Assembly: GCF_025548535.1 (NCBI RefSeq)
Contig: NZ_JAJLQW010000005.1
Span: forward strand, 310,001 to 374,000
Length of the DNA stretch: 64,000 bases
Reading direction: 5' to 3'
Origin: Undibacterium sp. Jales W-56
Lineage (GTDB): Bacteria; Pseudomonadota; Gammaproteobacteria; Burkholderiales; Burkholderiaceae_D
A model generated the notes under the pieces. The model did not search any database. It saw only the letters and a list, made by a program, of their open reading frames with translations, and was not told the origin of the DNA. Of this stretch, positions 40,191-49,545 are shown one piece after another (position 1 is the stretch's first letter; each line of letters opens with the position of its first letter). Made by a program: the position numbers and the translations under genes.

Positions 40191-40229
40191 GGCGAACGGA
40201 TGAAATAATTAAACTTGCCGTAGGATACC

Positions 40230-40457
40230 CTAAGCGGCAATTGGTTCTATGACTAAACGAGGTATTTGTTGGCGAATATCAAAAAAGCGCCATTTATCGG
40301 CCAGCAGATAGCCCAGGATCAGCGTGCCGGCAGAGCGGAAGCGAGCGCTGGCGAAGGCGGAGTGCGGTTTTTTCTTGTCACTATATACTGGATGGTGTAT
40401 GTGATTTCTATCCTTCAGTCCGCTTATTGTCTCTGCGGAATTGGGATTGTTATTCAT
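40230..40457 (-). CDS. Possible small protein between prfA and dsbB
   Basis: A 75-codon frame in the 289-base gap between prfA and dsbB, on their strand. The ATG at 40457 is preceded by AGGGGGAGT at reasonable spacing. The N-terminus is polar (MNNNPNSAET). The C-terminal half (SAGTLILGYLLADKWRFF) is moderately hydrophobic. I recognise no family, and it could equally be non-coding leader sequence. Confidence 0.3.
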   Translation of the reverse strand: MNNNPNSAETISGLKDRNHIHHPVYSDKKKPHSAFASARFRSAGTLILGYLLADKWRFFDIRQQIPRLVIEPIAA

Positions 40458-40479
40458 ATACTCCCCCTATTTTTATTTT

Positions 40480-41559
40480 TTAATCGTCGCCTAAGGCTGC
40501 CAGCAACTCGGCCTGATGCTCGGCCACCAGCGCATTCGTTAATTCGGTCAAATCGCCATCCATGATGAAATCGAGCTTGTACAAGGTCAGGTTGATGCGG
40601 TGATCGGTCATGCGACCTTGCGGGTAATTGTAGGTGCGGATACGTTCGCTGCGGTCGCCGGAGCCGATCAGACTCTTGCGGGTCGCCGCTTCTTTCGCCT
40701 GTTTCTCGCGCATCTGGCCGTCCATGATGCGGGTCGCCAACACGCGCATTGCCTGTGCCTTGTTCTGATGCTGACTGCGACCGTCCTGGCATTCGACCAC
40801 GATACCGGTCGGTAAATGCGTCAGGCGTACCGCCGAATCGGTTTTATTAATATGCTGGCCACCGGCACCCGATGCGCGGAAAGTGTCGATGCGCAGATCG
40901 GCGTTGTTGATGATGACGTCGGCCAGTTCATCGGCCTCCGGCATTACCGCCACCGTGCAGGCCGAAGTGTGGATGCGACCCTGGGTTTCCGTCGCGGGTA
41001 CGCGTTGCACGCGATGACCGCCGGATTCGAATTTCAATTTCGAATACGCACCAAAACCGGCGATCCGCACGATTACCTCTTTGTAGCCGCCCAGTTCGGA
41101 CTGCGATTCGGACATCATTTCGATTTGCCAGCGATTGCGTTCAGCGAAGCGGGTGTACATGCGCAGCAAGTCGCCGGCGAACAGCGCCGCCTCGTCGCCA
41201 CCGGTACCGGCGCGGACTTCGAGCAAGATATTGCGTTCGTCGTTCGGGTCTTTCGGCAACAGCATTTTTTGCAGATCGACTTGCAAGGCTTCCATGCGCT
41301 GTCTGGCGGCATTGATTTCTTCTTGCGCGAAATCTTTCATCTCCGGATCGGCCATCATCTCCTGGGCCGAGTCGATGTCGGCTTGCGCCTGCTGATAGTT
41401 TTGATACAGCTCGACCAGCGGCTCTAATTCGGCATGTTCGCGCGTCAACTTGCGATAATTATCCATGTCATTGGTGACGCCTTCCTGGTTCAGGAGTTGG
41501 CCGACTTCGACCAGGCGTTCTGCCAATTGATCGAGTTTTGAAAGCATCGATGGTTTCAT
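40480..41559 (-). CDS. prfA: Peptide chain release factor 1
   Basis: 359-residue RF1, which reads UAA and UAG stop codons. The catalytic GGQ is in [15 protein letters not shown] and the codon-recognition region is [20 protein letters not shown]. The ATG at 41559 gives [11 protein letters not shown], like E. coli MKPS..., so the longer frame to 41619 is not used. It is downstream of hemA by 109 bases; the hemA-prfA pairing is widely conserved. Confidence 0.97.
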   Translation of the reverse strand: MKPSMLSKLDQLAERLVEVGQLLNQEGVTNDMDNYRKLTREHAELEPLVELYQNYQQAQADIDSAQEMMADPEMKDFAQEEINAARQRMEALQVDLQKMLLPKDPNDERNILLEVRAGTGGDEAALFAGDLLRMYTRFAERNRWQIEMMSESQSELGGYKEVIVRIAGFGAYSKLKFESGGHRVQRVPATETQGRIHTSACTVAVMPEADELADVIINNADLRIDTFRASGAGGQHINKTDSAVRLTHLPTGIVVECQDGRSQHQNKAQAMRVLATRIMDGQMREKQAKEAATRKSLIGSGDRSERIRTYNYPQGRMTDHRINLTLYKLDFIMDGDLTELTNALVAEHQAELLAALGDD

Positions 41560-41668
41560 TGTCTTACCTATGTTGAGCAATACGGGACATACTGGAGTAA
41601 TGCGCGGCCGGGGCCTCACAGCGGGATGGAATGCCTGGCGCGACGGCCGGGGCGGGCGTCAGGCGTCG

Positions 41669-42964
41669 CTAACGCTTGGTGCGGAATAATTGCGGCAACA
41701 GGGCCGCCAGACGTGCGCGTTCGTCGCCGCTGGCCTGATGCAACGCCTGTTGCGGGCCGTGCAGGAATTTGGCCGTGAGTCCTTTGGAAAGCGCTTCGAG
41801 AACGGCTTCCACATCGTCGCCGCGCGCCAGCATTTTGCGGGCACGTTCGAGTTCCAGCAGACGCATGGCTTCGCTGTTCTCATGCAAATCCTGGATCACC
41901 GGTACCACGATACGACCATCGACCCAATGCATGAATGACTGCACGCGGGTTTCGATAATCGCTTCTGCCTGGGCCACTGCGGCCTGTCGATTTTCCATGC
42001 CGGTCTGGACCACATTGCCGAGATCGTCGACCGTATAAAGGAACACGTCGTCGAGCGCACTGACTTCCGTTTCGATATCGCGCGGCACGGCCAGATCGAC
42101 CATGAAGATAGGACGGTGGCGGCGCGCCTTGACGGCGCGTTCTACCATGCCCAGGCCGATAATAGGCAAGGACGACGCGGTGCAGGAAATGATGATGTCA
42201 AATTGCGCTAAGCAATGCGGCAATTCCGCCAGACGAATCGCTTTGCCGTTGAAGCGGTGGGCCAGAGCTTCGCCGCGTTCCAGCGTGCGATTCGCAATCG
42301 TGATGCTTTTCGGATTTTGCGCAGCGAAGTGGGTCGCGCACAATTCGATCATCTCGCCGGCGCCGATAAACAGCACGTGTTGTTCAGAAATTTTATCGAA
42401 GATGCGTTGCGATAAACGTACCGCGGCGGCCGCCATCGACACGCTGTGCGCACCGATCTCGGTGGTGCTGCGGACTTCTTTGGCGACTGCAAAGGTACGC
42501 TGAAATAATTGATGCAAATAGGTGCCGAGTCCGCCCGCCGCATCGGCCTGCCGTACGGCATCTTTCATCTGGCCTAAAATCTGCGGCTCGCCCAAGACCA
42601 TCGAATCCAGCCCGGAAGCTACGCGAAATGCATGACGTACCGCATTGTCCTGCGGCAGGGTGTACAGATGATGGCGTAACTCGGAATACGGCAGCTTGTG
42701 GAAGTCCGCTAGAAAATGCGCGGTCGCATCGATAGGATTAGCCACATGGCTGGCCGCATACATTTCGGTGCGGTTGCAGGTCGATAGAATCGCCGCCTCG
42801 ACATCGGTGTTGAAGCCCGCGGCGGCATGCTGGCTGGCTTCACGACCGAACCAGGAGCGCGCAGCGACCACCGCCTGGCCGATCTGGTCAGGAGAGAACG
42901 CGACTTTTTCACGTAGTGAAAGCGGCGCAGTCGTATGGTTGAGGCCGACGGCTAAGAGTTGCAT
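41669..42964 (-). CDS. hemA: Glutamyl-tRNA reductase
   Basis: 431-residue enzyme that reduces glutamyl-tRNA to glutamate-1-semialdehyde, the first step of C5 tetrapyrrole synthesis. The catalytic Cys lies in STCNRTEMY near residue 60. The NADPH domain has [15 protein letters not shown]. The C-terminal dimerisation domain includes LFRTKR at the end. It heads the hemA-prfA series on the minus strand. Confidence 0.97.
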   Translation of the reverse strand: MQLLAVGLNHTTAPLSLREKVAFSPDQIGQAVVAARSWFGREASQHAAAGFNTDVEAAILSTCNRTEMYAASHVANPIDATAHFLADFHKLPYSELRHHLYTLPQDNAVRHAFRVASGLDSMVLGEPQILGQMKDAVRQADAAGGLGTYLHQLFQRTFAVAKEVRSTTEIGAHSVSMAAAAVRLSQRIFDKISEQHVLFIGAGEMIELCATHFAAQNPKSITIANRTLERGEALAHRFNGKAIRLAELPHCLAQFDIIISCTASSLPIIGLGMVERAVKARRHRPIFMVDLAVPRDIETEVSALDDVFLYTVDDLGNVVQTGMENRQAAVAQAEAIIETRVQSFMHWVDGRIVVPVIQDLHENSEAMRLLELERARKMLARGDDVEAVLEALSKGLTAKFLHGPQQALHQASGDERARLAALLPQLFRTKR

Positions 42965-43262
42965 GGCGTGATGTCTGGGTGTAAGCCTGCATTATAGCGC
43001 GTCAGCGCGAAGATTTTCTGCTGCCGATGGCTGCATTGGGCAAGATCAAACGCTAAATGCTGGCAATTTGCTATGAAAATGCACCTGCGTTCGGCGCGTT
43101 GACGCGCCCTTGGGGAGCTTGTCTGGCTTGGATGGAACTTCCTCGATATTGTTTTGGCCGAGCACGATTTGCCTAAGCGACAGGAGTGACAGCTTCAGCA
43201 TGAAAAAACTCCGGAAGAGCCTGCTGCCGGGCTCGCGCATCGACGGCAAATTCGCCGGAATA
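42965..43262. other. Gap between hemA start and response regulator end
   Basis: About 300 bases upstream of hemA. It should contain the hemA promoter on the minus strand, but no convincing -35/-10 pair or gene is visible. Short frames here show no family resemblance. Confidence 0.4.
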
Positions 43263-43955
43263 TTACTCGGCGGTTACCTGTTCCAGGCGGTAGCCATAAC
43301 TATATACGGGCGCTAGCCGGTAGCCATTTTCAGGCCGCAATTCGAGCTTGCTGCGGACCCGTGAAATATGCGTATCCATAGTGCGGGACGGGATATCGAT
43401 ATCGCGTGACCAGACCGCTTCAAGAATGTAGGCACGCGACAGAGGACGTCCCAGATTGCGGAACAGCAGCAGGGCGAGATCGAATTCTTTTTGCGTCATC
43501 TCGACTGGCACATCGTTGATGCTGACGCGCCCTGCACGCGTCTCAAACTTGTAGATGCCAAACTGCAGATGTTCGGACACGGTTTGTGAGGGGTAAGCGC
43601 GACGCAACAAAGCCTGCACGCGCGCCACCAGTTCGCTGCGGCGCACCGGTTTGATCATGTAATCATCGGCACCGGCGGCCAGACCGGCGACAATATCGTC
43701 TTCGCCAGAGCGGCTGGTCATGAATAAAACAGGGAGGTTAGGGCTCAGTTTTTCTCTGACCCAATGCAGGATTTCGGTGCCGCTCAAATCCGGTACTTGC
43801 CAATCCAGGATCAACATATCGTAACTGTCGCGGCGCAAATTATGCAGCATTTCCTTACCACTGAGGAAAGGGTGGCAAGTATGGCCGGCCGCAGTCAAGA
43901 TGGTGCATACCAGCTCAAGCAGATTATTGTCGTCGTCCAGTACAGCAATTCTCAT
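43263..43955 (-). CDS. OmpR-family response regulator, no adjacent kinase
   Basis: 230-residue two-domain regulator. The receiver domain has the acidic pocket LDDDN, phospho-acceptor Asp51 (LILDWQVPD) and Lys in YMIKPVRR. The C-terminal winged helix (about 130-225) has RTMDTHISRVRSKL and ends YGYRLEQ, as in OmpR/PhoB. The ATG at 43955 gives MRIAVLDDDN; an in-frame extension to 43982 is less likely. No histidine kinase gene is next to it. Confidence 0.92.
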   Translation of the reverse strand: MRIAVLDDDNNLLELVCTILTAAGHTCHPFLSGKEMLHNLRRDSYDMLILDWQVPDLSGTEILHWVREKLSPNLPVLFMTSRSGEDDIVAGLAAGADDYMIKPVRRSELVARVQALLRRAYPSQTVSEHLQFGIYKFETRAGRVSINDVPVEMTQKEFDLALLLFRNLGRPLSRAYILEAVWSRDIDIPSRTMDTHISRVRSKLELRPENGYRLAPVYSYGYRLEQVTAE

Positions 43956-44296
43956 AAGTGCACACAGATTGGGGTTGAACAATCGTAGAGTAGTAAAGAT
44001 ACAGCATTGTACCTAACACAAGAATGATTTTAGGCAAGCTGGGGAGAATGAGCAAAAAAAATAGGCATTCCCCTCAGTTTGATGCCATTTTGGCACAAAA
44101 AATAACGTAACATTTCCCCGGTGGAATGATTGACTTTGATGCGGCTGTCTTGGTCGGCGGTGATTTTTCAGTGCGCTTGAGCAAAATGACTGCGTATCGC
44201 CGCCCGTGATTTTTTGTTAAAAAACAGTGCGGATTCAATTTTACATAAGCAGATCAGGTGGCCACAAAGGCTGGTGCCACCCCGGTACCAGCGAGA
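43956..44296. other. Gap between response regulator and minE
   Basis: 341 bases without a supported gene. A 6-bp inverted repeat GGTGGC/GCCACC (44257-44281) lies just after minE on the minus strand but has no T run. The response-regulator promoter should be here. Confidence 0.4.
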
Positions 44297-44560
44297 TTAA
44301 CTGCGTAACTCAACCTCAGGCAGGACGACGTTCACATCGAGCACTTCCAGGTTGCCCTGACGATCCAGCGAGACCTTGATATCGTCGGCATTGACTTTCG
44401 TGTATTTAGAAATCACGGCGATCAGCTCTTCCCGCAAGGCAGGCAGAAAATCATAGCCTTCGCGGTTGGTGCGTTCGCGTGCGATGATGATTTGCAGGCG
44501 TTCTTTGGCGGTATTGGCGCTCTTGGGTTTGTTATTGAATAAAAAAGATAGCAAGGCCAT
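44297..44560 (-). CDS. minE: Cell division topological specificity factor MinE
   Basis: 87-residue protein that drives MinCD pole-to-pole oscillation by stimulating MinD ATPase. The N-terminal membrane/MinD-binding part is MALLSFLFNNKPKSANTAKERLQIIIARER, followed by the dimerisation domain ending VNVVLPE. GGAGG stands upstream of the ATG at 44560, which I prefer to an in-frame start at 44605. It begins two bases after minD. Confidence 0.97.
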   Translation of the reverse strand: MALLSFLFNNKPKSANTAKERLQIIIARERTNREGYDFLPALREELIAVISKYTKVNADDIKVSLDRQGNLEVLDVNVVLPEVELRS

Positions 44561-44561
44561 A

Positions 44562-45377
44562 TTACTTACCTCCAAAAATCCGTTGCAGCAAACCTGGTTT
44601 TTCATAATTGATAAAACGCAGGGGCACTTCTTGACCGAGAAAACGCGAGATCACATCTTCATATGCATCCGATACGTCACTGCCTTTCATGTGGATCGCC
44701 GGATTGCCCTGATTGGATGCATGCAGCACCGCTTCCGATTCGGGGATCACGCCGATCAGGGGGATGCGCAAGATTTCCTGGACGTCGGTATAGGACAGCA
44801 TTTCGCCGGCTTCAACGCGCTTAGGTGAATAGCGCGTGATCAGCAGGTGTTCCTTGACCGGCTCGCCGCCTTGTTGTGCACGCTTGGACTTGGCCTGGAT
44901 GATGCCCAGGATGCGATCGGAATCGCGTACCGAAGAGACTTCAGGATTCGTGACGACGATGGCTTCATCGGCAAACGTCAGGGCCATCACAGCGCCGCGT
45001 TCAATTCCGGCAGGGGAGTCGCAGATGATGTACTCGAAATCCATTTTGGCGAGATCGTTCAAAACCCGCTCAACGCCCTCTTCCGTCAGCGCATCTTTGT
45101 CGCGGGTTTGCGAGGCAGGCAAGATAAACAGATTGTCGCAATGCTTGTCCTTGATCAGCGCCTGATTCAGGCTTGCTTCGCCGCTGATGACATTGACCAA
45201 ATCGTAGACGACACGGCGTTCGCAACCCATAATCAAATCCAGATTGCGCAGACCTACGTCGAAATCGAGTACGGCGGTCTTATGTCCCCGCATAGCCAGA
45301 CCTGACGCAAAGCTGGCACTGGAAGTAGTTTTTCCTACGCCGCCCTTACCGGATGTCACAACGATGATTCTTGCCAC
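44562..45377 (-). CDS. minD: Septum site-determining ATPase MinD
   Basis: 271-residue ParA-like membrane ATPase that recruits MinC to the membrane. It has the deviant Walker A TSGKGGVGKTT, LDFDVGLRNLDL, and the C-terminal amphipathic membrane-targeting helix (EKPGLLQRIFGGK). The start is GTG at 45377 with AAGGAG at good spacing. It lies 66 bases after minC. Confidence 0.98.
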   Translation of the reverse strand: MARIIVVTSGKGGVGKTTSSASFASGLAMRGHKTAVLDFDVGLRNLDLIMGCERRVVYDLVNVISGEASLNQALIKDKHCDNLFILPASQTRDKDALTEEGVERVLNDLAKMDFEYIICDSPAGIERGAVMALTFADEAIVVTNPEVSSVRDSDRILGIIQAKSKRAQQGGEPVKEHLLITRYSPKRVEAGEMLSYTDVQEILRIPLIGVIPESEAVLHASNQGNPAIHMKGSDVSDAYEDVISRFLGQEVPLRFINYEKPGLLQRIFGGK

Positions 45378-45443
45378 AAAAAGCTCCTTTAATTTTTCTA
45401 ACGATCAATATACTTAAAACGGTGATGAGCTAATGCCAAATAA

Positions 45444-46211
45444 TTAACCGACGGATTTTACGGATGATACTTCAATACGGTCGCCGATCAATTTGATTTG
45501 TACCGGATGATTCGGCAGCAACGCCGGAAAGCCATCATCAAAAGTACGATAGATACCAGCGATCGAGACCAGTTCGGCCTCCATTGACAGCGCAAAAATA
45601 CGCGCGTCGGTATTGCCGGTTGCGCCTGCCAGCGCACGGCCGCGCAACGGTGCGTAGATATGGATGCTGCCGTCGGCAATGACTTCTGCGCCATTATTCA
45701 CCGATGCCGTGATGATCAGGTCGGCGCCACGTGCATAAATCCGCTGCCCGGCGCGCACCGGCGTATCGATCACCATCGCAGGTGTGTTGCTATGGATAAT
45801 CTGTGGCTGGGGTGCTGGCACAGGTTTTTCTGTCACCACTTCGACTGCGGCAACCGGTGTCGCCGGCGTTGCGCTGGTGAATTCCTGGCGCGGTTTACTG
45901 ACGATATCGATACTCAGGCCGTGGCTGCGGATCGTGCTGTAATCTTCTTCCTGGGCATTGCGTACTGCCACAGGATTGAGTCCAAACGATTTAAACAAAC
46001 TGATCAGCGCAGGCCAGTCAAGCTTTTCGGAAGCGATATTTTCAACGTCAATCACTGCAAATTCATCATCAAAGAAATCGGGCGTACCTGCCGTCATTTT
46101 TTTTAAAGCGGCTTCCAGGGTGGCGATTGGCGCTGCATGCAAAATAATCGCAACGGCTACAACGGTAGAAATTTTTATTTCGACGGGCTTGTGCGTCAGG
46201 CTGTTTTGCAT
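45444..46211 (-). CDS. minC: Septum site-determining protein MinC
   Basis: 255-residue inhibitor of FtsZ polymerisation. The N-terminal FtsZ-binding domain is joined by a Pro/Ala/Val-rich linker (about 115-150) to the C-terminal beta-helix domain with [38 protein letters not shown], which binds MinD. The ATG at 46211 is preferred to an upstream TTG at 46235. The operon order is minC-minD-minE. Confidence 0.95.
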   Translation of the reverse strand: MQNSLTHKPVEIKISTVVAVAIILHAAPIATLEAALKKMTAGTPDFFDDEFAVIDVENIASEKLDWPALISLFKSFGLNPVAVRNAQEEDYSTIRSHGLSIDIVSKPRQEFTSATPATPVAAVEVVTEKPVPAPQPQIIHSNTPAMVIDTPVRAGQRIYARGADLIITASVNNGAEVIADGSIHIYAPLRGRALAGATGNTDARIFALSMEAELVSIAGIYRTFDDGFPALLPNHPVQIKLIGDRIEVSSVKSVG

Positions 46212-46438
46212 AGGTAATGATGAGTAAGATTGCAACGTGATGCGTTAAACGGCTTAAGAGATAACAGCTATTGTAAAAGACTTATCCGGGTCGTTGTGAG
46301 CTAAGTCTCTTTAAAGCTGCAAAAAAATCAGGCGAAATTCACTGGCAGATCGATTAAGAAATATTCTCATCTATCTCTGTATTCGTGAAATTTCCTCGCA
46401 ATTGCGTCGATTTATCGGTTTATTGAGTCATTTTAAAA
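46212..46438. other. minC upstream region
   Basis: 227 bases upstream of minC and downstream of the ParB-like gene. A 7-bp inverted repeat AGACTTA/TAAGTCT (46278-46308) followed on the minus strand by TTTT may be a weak terminator for the ParB-like gene. The minC promoter is not evident. Confidence 0.35.
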
Positions 46439-47281
46439 TCAGACATTGATTGGCTGAGCAGCGCTTAAAGCGGTAGTAAGCTCGGTAATCCGTGCTTTAA
46501 GCAGCAGATTTTCGGCGCTCAGTTCCGCTATTTTTTTATGCAAGAGTGCGACTTCTGTTGAGTTGATTTCAGTGCTGTTTGCAGCGCCAACTGTTTTGAC
46601 CGGGACATCGTCTTGCGCGACCGCATCGCTCTTGCCCGCCTTTGCCGGTCTGGTGGCAGCCTTCATCTCGCGCACCAGTTTGGCGGCTTGTTGCAATTCT
46701 TTGCGGCCGCCGGCAACAGCACTGGCTTGTTGTTCCTCTGGCAGCGAAGCAATTGCCGCCGCCGCACTGATAGAGATGGTGCCGGCTCTGACCGCATTGA
46801 CTAATTCCGGGCTTGCTGCTTTCTGTATCTTCTCTATTTGTGTGACGGCATTGCTGCTGATGCCGGCCGCTTTGGCAATATCCTCGCGGGTGTTTTTTGC
46901 TTTGGGCTCCGGTGTTTCGCCAGATGCCGGTATCGCATCTTCAGCGGCAGGTTTGCTGCGTGCGGCGACGATTTCTTTTTTGCGCAATGCCAGCATGCCA
47001 CGCTGAAAATCCGTCACACTCCGACGCCCGATATGGTTATCGATCAGCCAGAGAATCACGTCTTCCATGCTGTCGATTGTCGTGTTTTGTATCGTCTTAA
47101 AAGGCAAGCCATGCTGCTGGCAAATCGCATAGCGATTGTGTCCGTCGATCAGCGTATCGCCCCATAAAATCAGGGCATCGCGACAACCCTCGCGCAAGAT
47201 ACTGCGCTCCAGCGCCTCATATTCATTGGCTGTCAGCGGATCAATATAAGCTTTAATTTCTGTGTTGATTTGTATCGTCAT
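46439..47281 (-). CDS. ParB/Srx-fold protein without ParA partner
   Basis: 280-residue protein. The N-terminal ~75 residues resemble the ParB/sulfiredoxin nuclease fold: DALILWGDTLIDGHNRYAIC includes the GHNRY box. A middle region (about 130-180) looks like a helix-turn-helix: REDIAKAAGISSNAVTQIEKI. The C-terminus has a probable coiled coil (ALLHKKIAELSAENLLLKARITELTTAL). No parA is adjacent. Similar proteins occur on phages, plasmids and integrated elements. Function unknown; it could be a DNA-binding regulator. Confidence 0.75.
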   Translation of the reverse strand: MTIQINTEIKAYIDPLTANEYEALERSILREGCRDALILWGDTLIDGHNRYAICQQHGLPFKTIQNTTIDSMEDVILWLIDNHIGRRSVTDFQRGMLALRKKEIVAARSKPAAEDAIPASGETPEPKAKNTREDIAKAAGISSNAVTQIEKIQKAASPELVNAVRAGTISISAAAAIASLPEEQQASAVAGGRKELQQAAKLVREMKAATRPAKAGKSDAVAQDDVPVKTVGAANSTEINSTEVALLHKKIAELSAENLLLKARITELTTALSAAQPINV

Positions 47282-47305
47282 TATGTGATGCTCGTTAGAT
47301 GTTTT

Positions 47306-48235
47306 TTACTGCGCTTTATTTTTACTGATGGTTTTGCCTGGTACTGATATGCCACGACATAAGTCTAAAAAACCGAGTAAGCGTGCAGATAGCATTTTAT
47401 GTTTATGGTGAATCAGGTAAAAATTTCTTTCCAGCTTGGGCAGTGTCGTGTTGACTTCGACCAGCTTGCGCATGCTCAGCAGGTCCGCAACCACGCGGCG
47501 CGATAAGCAGGCAAGCCCCAGCCCTTCAGCCGCGGCATATTTGATTGCCTCTGAATTGCCAAATTCGCCTATGCAGTTCAGATGATGCAGATGCGGCAGC
47601 AAGGCTTGCTCCACCGTTTCGCGCGTCCCTGAACCGGGTTCCCTTAATAGCCACCGCGCATTACGTAAAATTTTGAGAGAGGTTTTTTCTCCAGATTGTC
47701 CGCTGAGGATGGGATGTTGCGGTGAGCAGACGATGATGAGTTCGTCGCTGATCCAGCGCTCTACATGAAGCTCTTCCTGATGGCAGGGGCCCTCAATCAA
47801 ACCCAGGTCCAATTCAAAATTGGCGACAGCTTGTGCAATGTCGGCGGTATTGGCGATCGTCACATTGGGATAGGTTCGGGAATGCGGATTGGTTTTAGCG
47901 AGAATGGCCGGCAACAAATAAATGCCAATGGTTGTACTTGCTCCTATGCGCAAACCGGCTCCCGAGCTGGCAAAGCCGGGACTGAATTGCTGCTCGATGA
48001 CATGTGCAGCATCGAGCAGCTGGCTGGCTTGCGGTAACAACAAACGGCCATTGTCATTCAGCTGCAGGCGCTTGCCGACCCGGTCAAACAGACTGCTTTC
48101 CAGCCCATGTTCCAATTCATTTAAAGCAGCGCTGGTGGCTGACTGCGACAGGTTAACGCTGTCAGCCGCGGCAGACGTGCTGCCGCTATGTGCGACGGCC
48201 AGAAAAATCTGTAGTTGTCTTAATGTCAGACGCAT
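47306..48235 (-). CDS. LysR-family regulator (YeiE-like)
   Basis: 309-residue LysR regulator. The winged helix-turn-helix is at residues 1-62 (LTLRQLQIFLAVAHSGSTSAAADSVNLSQSATSAAL). The C-terminal effector domain includes GASTTIGIYLLPAIL and LREPGSGTRE, which are typical of the CysB-like/YeiE subgroup that binds sulfur oxyanions. It is divergent from the YeiH-family gene, as yeiE and yeiH are neighbours in E. coli, so it probably controls that gene. Confidence 0.9.
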   Translation of the reverse strand: MRLTLRQLQIFLAVAHSGSTSAAADSVNLSQSATSAALNELEHGLESSLFDRVGKRLQLNDNGRLLLPQASQLLDAAHVIEQQFSPGFASSGAGLRIGASTTIGIYLLPAILAKTNPHSRTYPNVTIANTADIAQAVANFELDLGLIEGPCHQEELHVERWISDELIIVCSPQHPILSGQSGEKTSLKILRNARWLLREPGSGTRETVEQALLPHLHHLNCIGEFGNSEAIKYAAAEGLGLACLSRRVVADLLSMRKLVEVNTTLPKLERNFYLIHHKHKMLSARLLGFLDLCRGISVPGKTISKNKAQ

Positions 48236-48387
48236 TAATTTGGATTATTTTAATTTATTTACCTATTTTACAGTTTGATTATAGATAAATGAATTGTTTT
48301 TCATTTTAATTTGATTGACATAGACTGCGCGGCATATCGAATTAATTGCTTGTATTAAATCCACATTATCCTGATCAGAAAGTAGTT
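48236..48387. promoter_or_regulatory. Divergent LysR/YeiH control region
   Basis: AT-rich 152-base region between divergent starts. A perfect -35-like TTGACA is at 48315-48320 on the plus strand; the -10 is not clear. A LysR binding site is expected here from the arrangement. Confidence 0.4.
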
Positions 48388-49494
48388 ATGCCAGGCTTAG
48401 CCCCAGCTTCTGCAACATCCGTAACGCAGCATGTCGTCAATGAATGGAAATCTGTATTGACCTATTTGCCGGGAATGTTGCTGGTGATAATCATTGCGAG
48501 CATTGCCATATGGCTTGGACGCTTCTCGTGGCTGGCTGGTCATGGTCTCGGAGCGTTAAGTCTGGCGATATTCTTGGGAATCGTTGCGGGCAATACGGCA
48601 GTCGTGTCTGGCGCAGCTCAGATTACGCCAGGAATACGGTTTTCAAAGCAGCACCTGTTACGCTTGGGTATCGTGTTATATGGTTTTCGTCTGAATTTTC
48701 AGGATCTCGCGCAGGTCGGCATCAGTGGTTTTTTGACTGATGCTCTGGTTCTGATTTCTACCTTTAGCCTGAGCGTTTTTATTGGAGTGAAATTATTCAA
48801 ATTAGATAGGAGCACGGCGATCTTGATTGGCGCAGGGAGTTCTATTTGCGGTGCGGCTGCGATTATGGCAACAGAGAATGTTGTGAATGCCAAATCTGAG
48901 GAGGTCAGCGTGGCGATATCAACCGTCGTCTTGTTTGGTACTACCGCTACTTTTTTATATCCCTTGCTTTACCATTGGAATTTGTCTTGCCATCTGGTGC
49001 CGGCCGGCGCTGATTTCTTCGGCGTCTTCATCGGTTCGACGATTCACGATGTTGCGCAGGTCGTCGCTGTTGCCCATGCCATAGGTGAGCAGGTCGAGCG
49101 CACTGCGATTGTGGCAAAGATGGGGCGAGTCATGATGCTGGCTCCGTTTCTGATTTTTTTATCGTTAGCGATATCTAAAAAACGGGCTCAGGAAGAACAA
49201 TTCGAAGCGGCAGGCAACTCTCGCACTCAACAGCAAGCGATCAGTGTCCCATGGTTTGCGTTGATTTTTGTGTTGATGGTGGCGATTAATTCGATGTTGC
49301 CATTATCAAAAAATGCACTCAATCTTATTCGGCAAATCGATGCATGCTTGTTAGCGATGGCAATGGTCGCCCTGGGTCTGAGCACGGACCTCAGTGCGAT
49401 ACGCAGCGCAGGCGCCAAGCCTTTGTTGTTGGGTGGCGTGATATTTGTCTGGTTGATGGCAGGAGGGCTAATGATCAATCAGATGATGGCTTGA
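48388..49494 (+). CDS. YeiH family putative sulfate exporter (UPF0324)
   Basis: 368-residue membrane protein with about ten hydrophobic segments. KQHLLRLGIVLYGFRLNFQDL and GAGSSICGAAAIMATENVVNAK are diagnostic of the YeiH/YadS (PSE) family, as is GSTIHDVAQVVAVA. Sulfate or sulfite export is the assigned but weakly proven role. The ATG at 48388 is chosen; a TTG at 48346 would add 14 residues. It is paired with the divergent LysR gene. Confidence 0.9.
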   Translation: MPGLAPASATSVTQHVVNEWKSVLTYLPGMLLVIIIASIAIWLGRFSWLAGHGLGALSLAIFLGIVAGNTAVVSGAAQITPGIRFSKQHLLRLGIVLYGFRLNFQDLAQVGISGFLTDALVLISTFSLSVFIGVKLFKLDRSTAILIGAGSSICGAAAIMATENVVNAKSEEVSVAISTVVLFGTTATFLYPLLYHWNLSCHLVPAGADFFGVFIGSTIHDVAQVVAVAHAIGEQVERTAIVAKMGRVMMLAPFLIFLSLAISKKRAQEEQFEAAGNSRTQQQAISVPWFALIFVLMVAINSMLPLSKNALNLIRQIDACLLAMAMVALGLSTDLSAIRSAGAKPLLLGGVIFVWLMAGGLMINQMMA

Positions 49495-49545
49495 ACAATA
49501 CCCTGCCAAGCTGGGCATGCAGAGTCCGTGCCAAACGAGTCGATA

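Noticed and set aside
43110..43316. Short plus-strand frame between hemA and the response regulator
   Set aside because: It overlaps the response-regulator gene on the other strand, and has no recognisable family or start signal of note.
44257..44281. GGTGGC/GCCACC hairpin after minE
   Set aside because: No T run follows on either strand, so it is not supported as a terminator.
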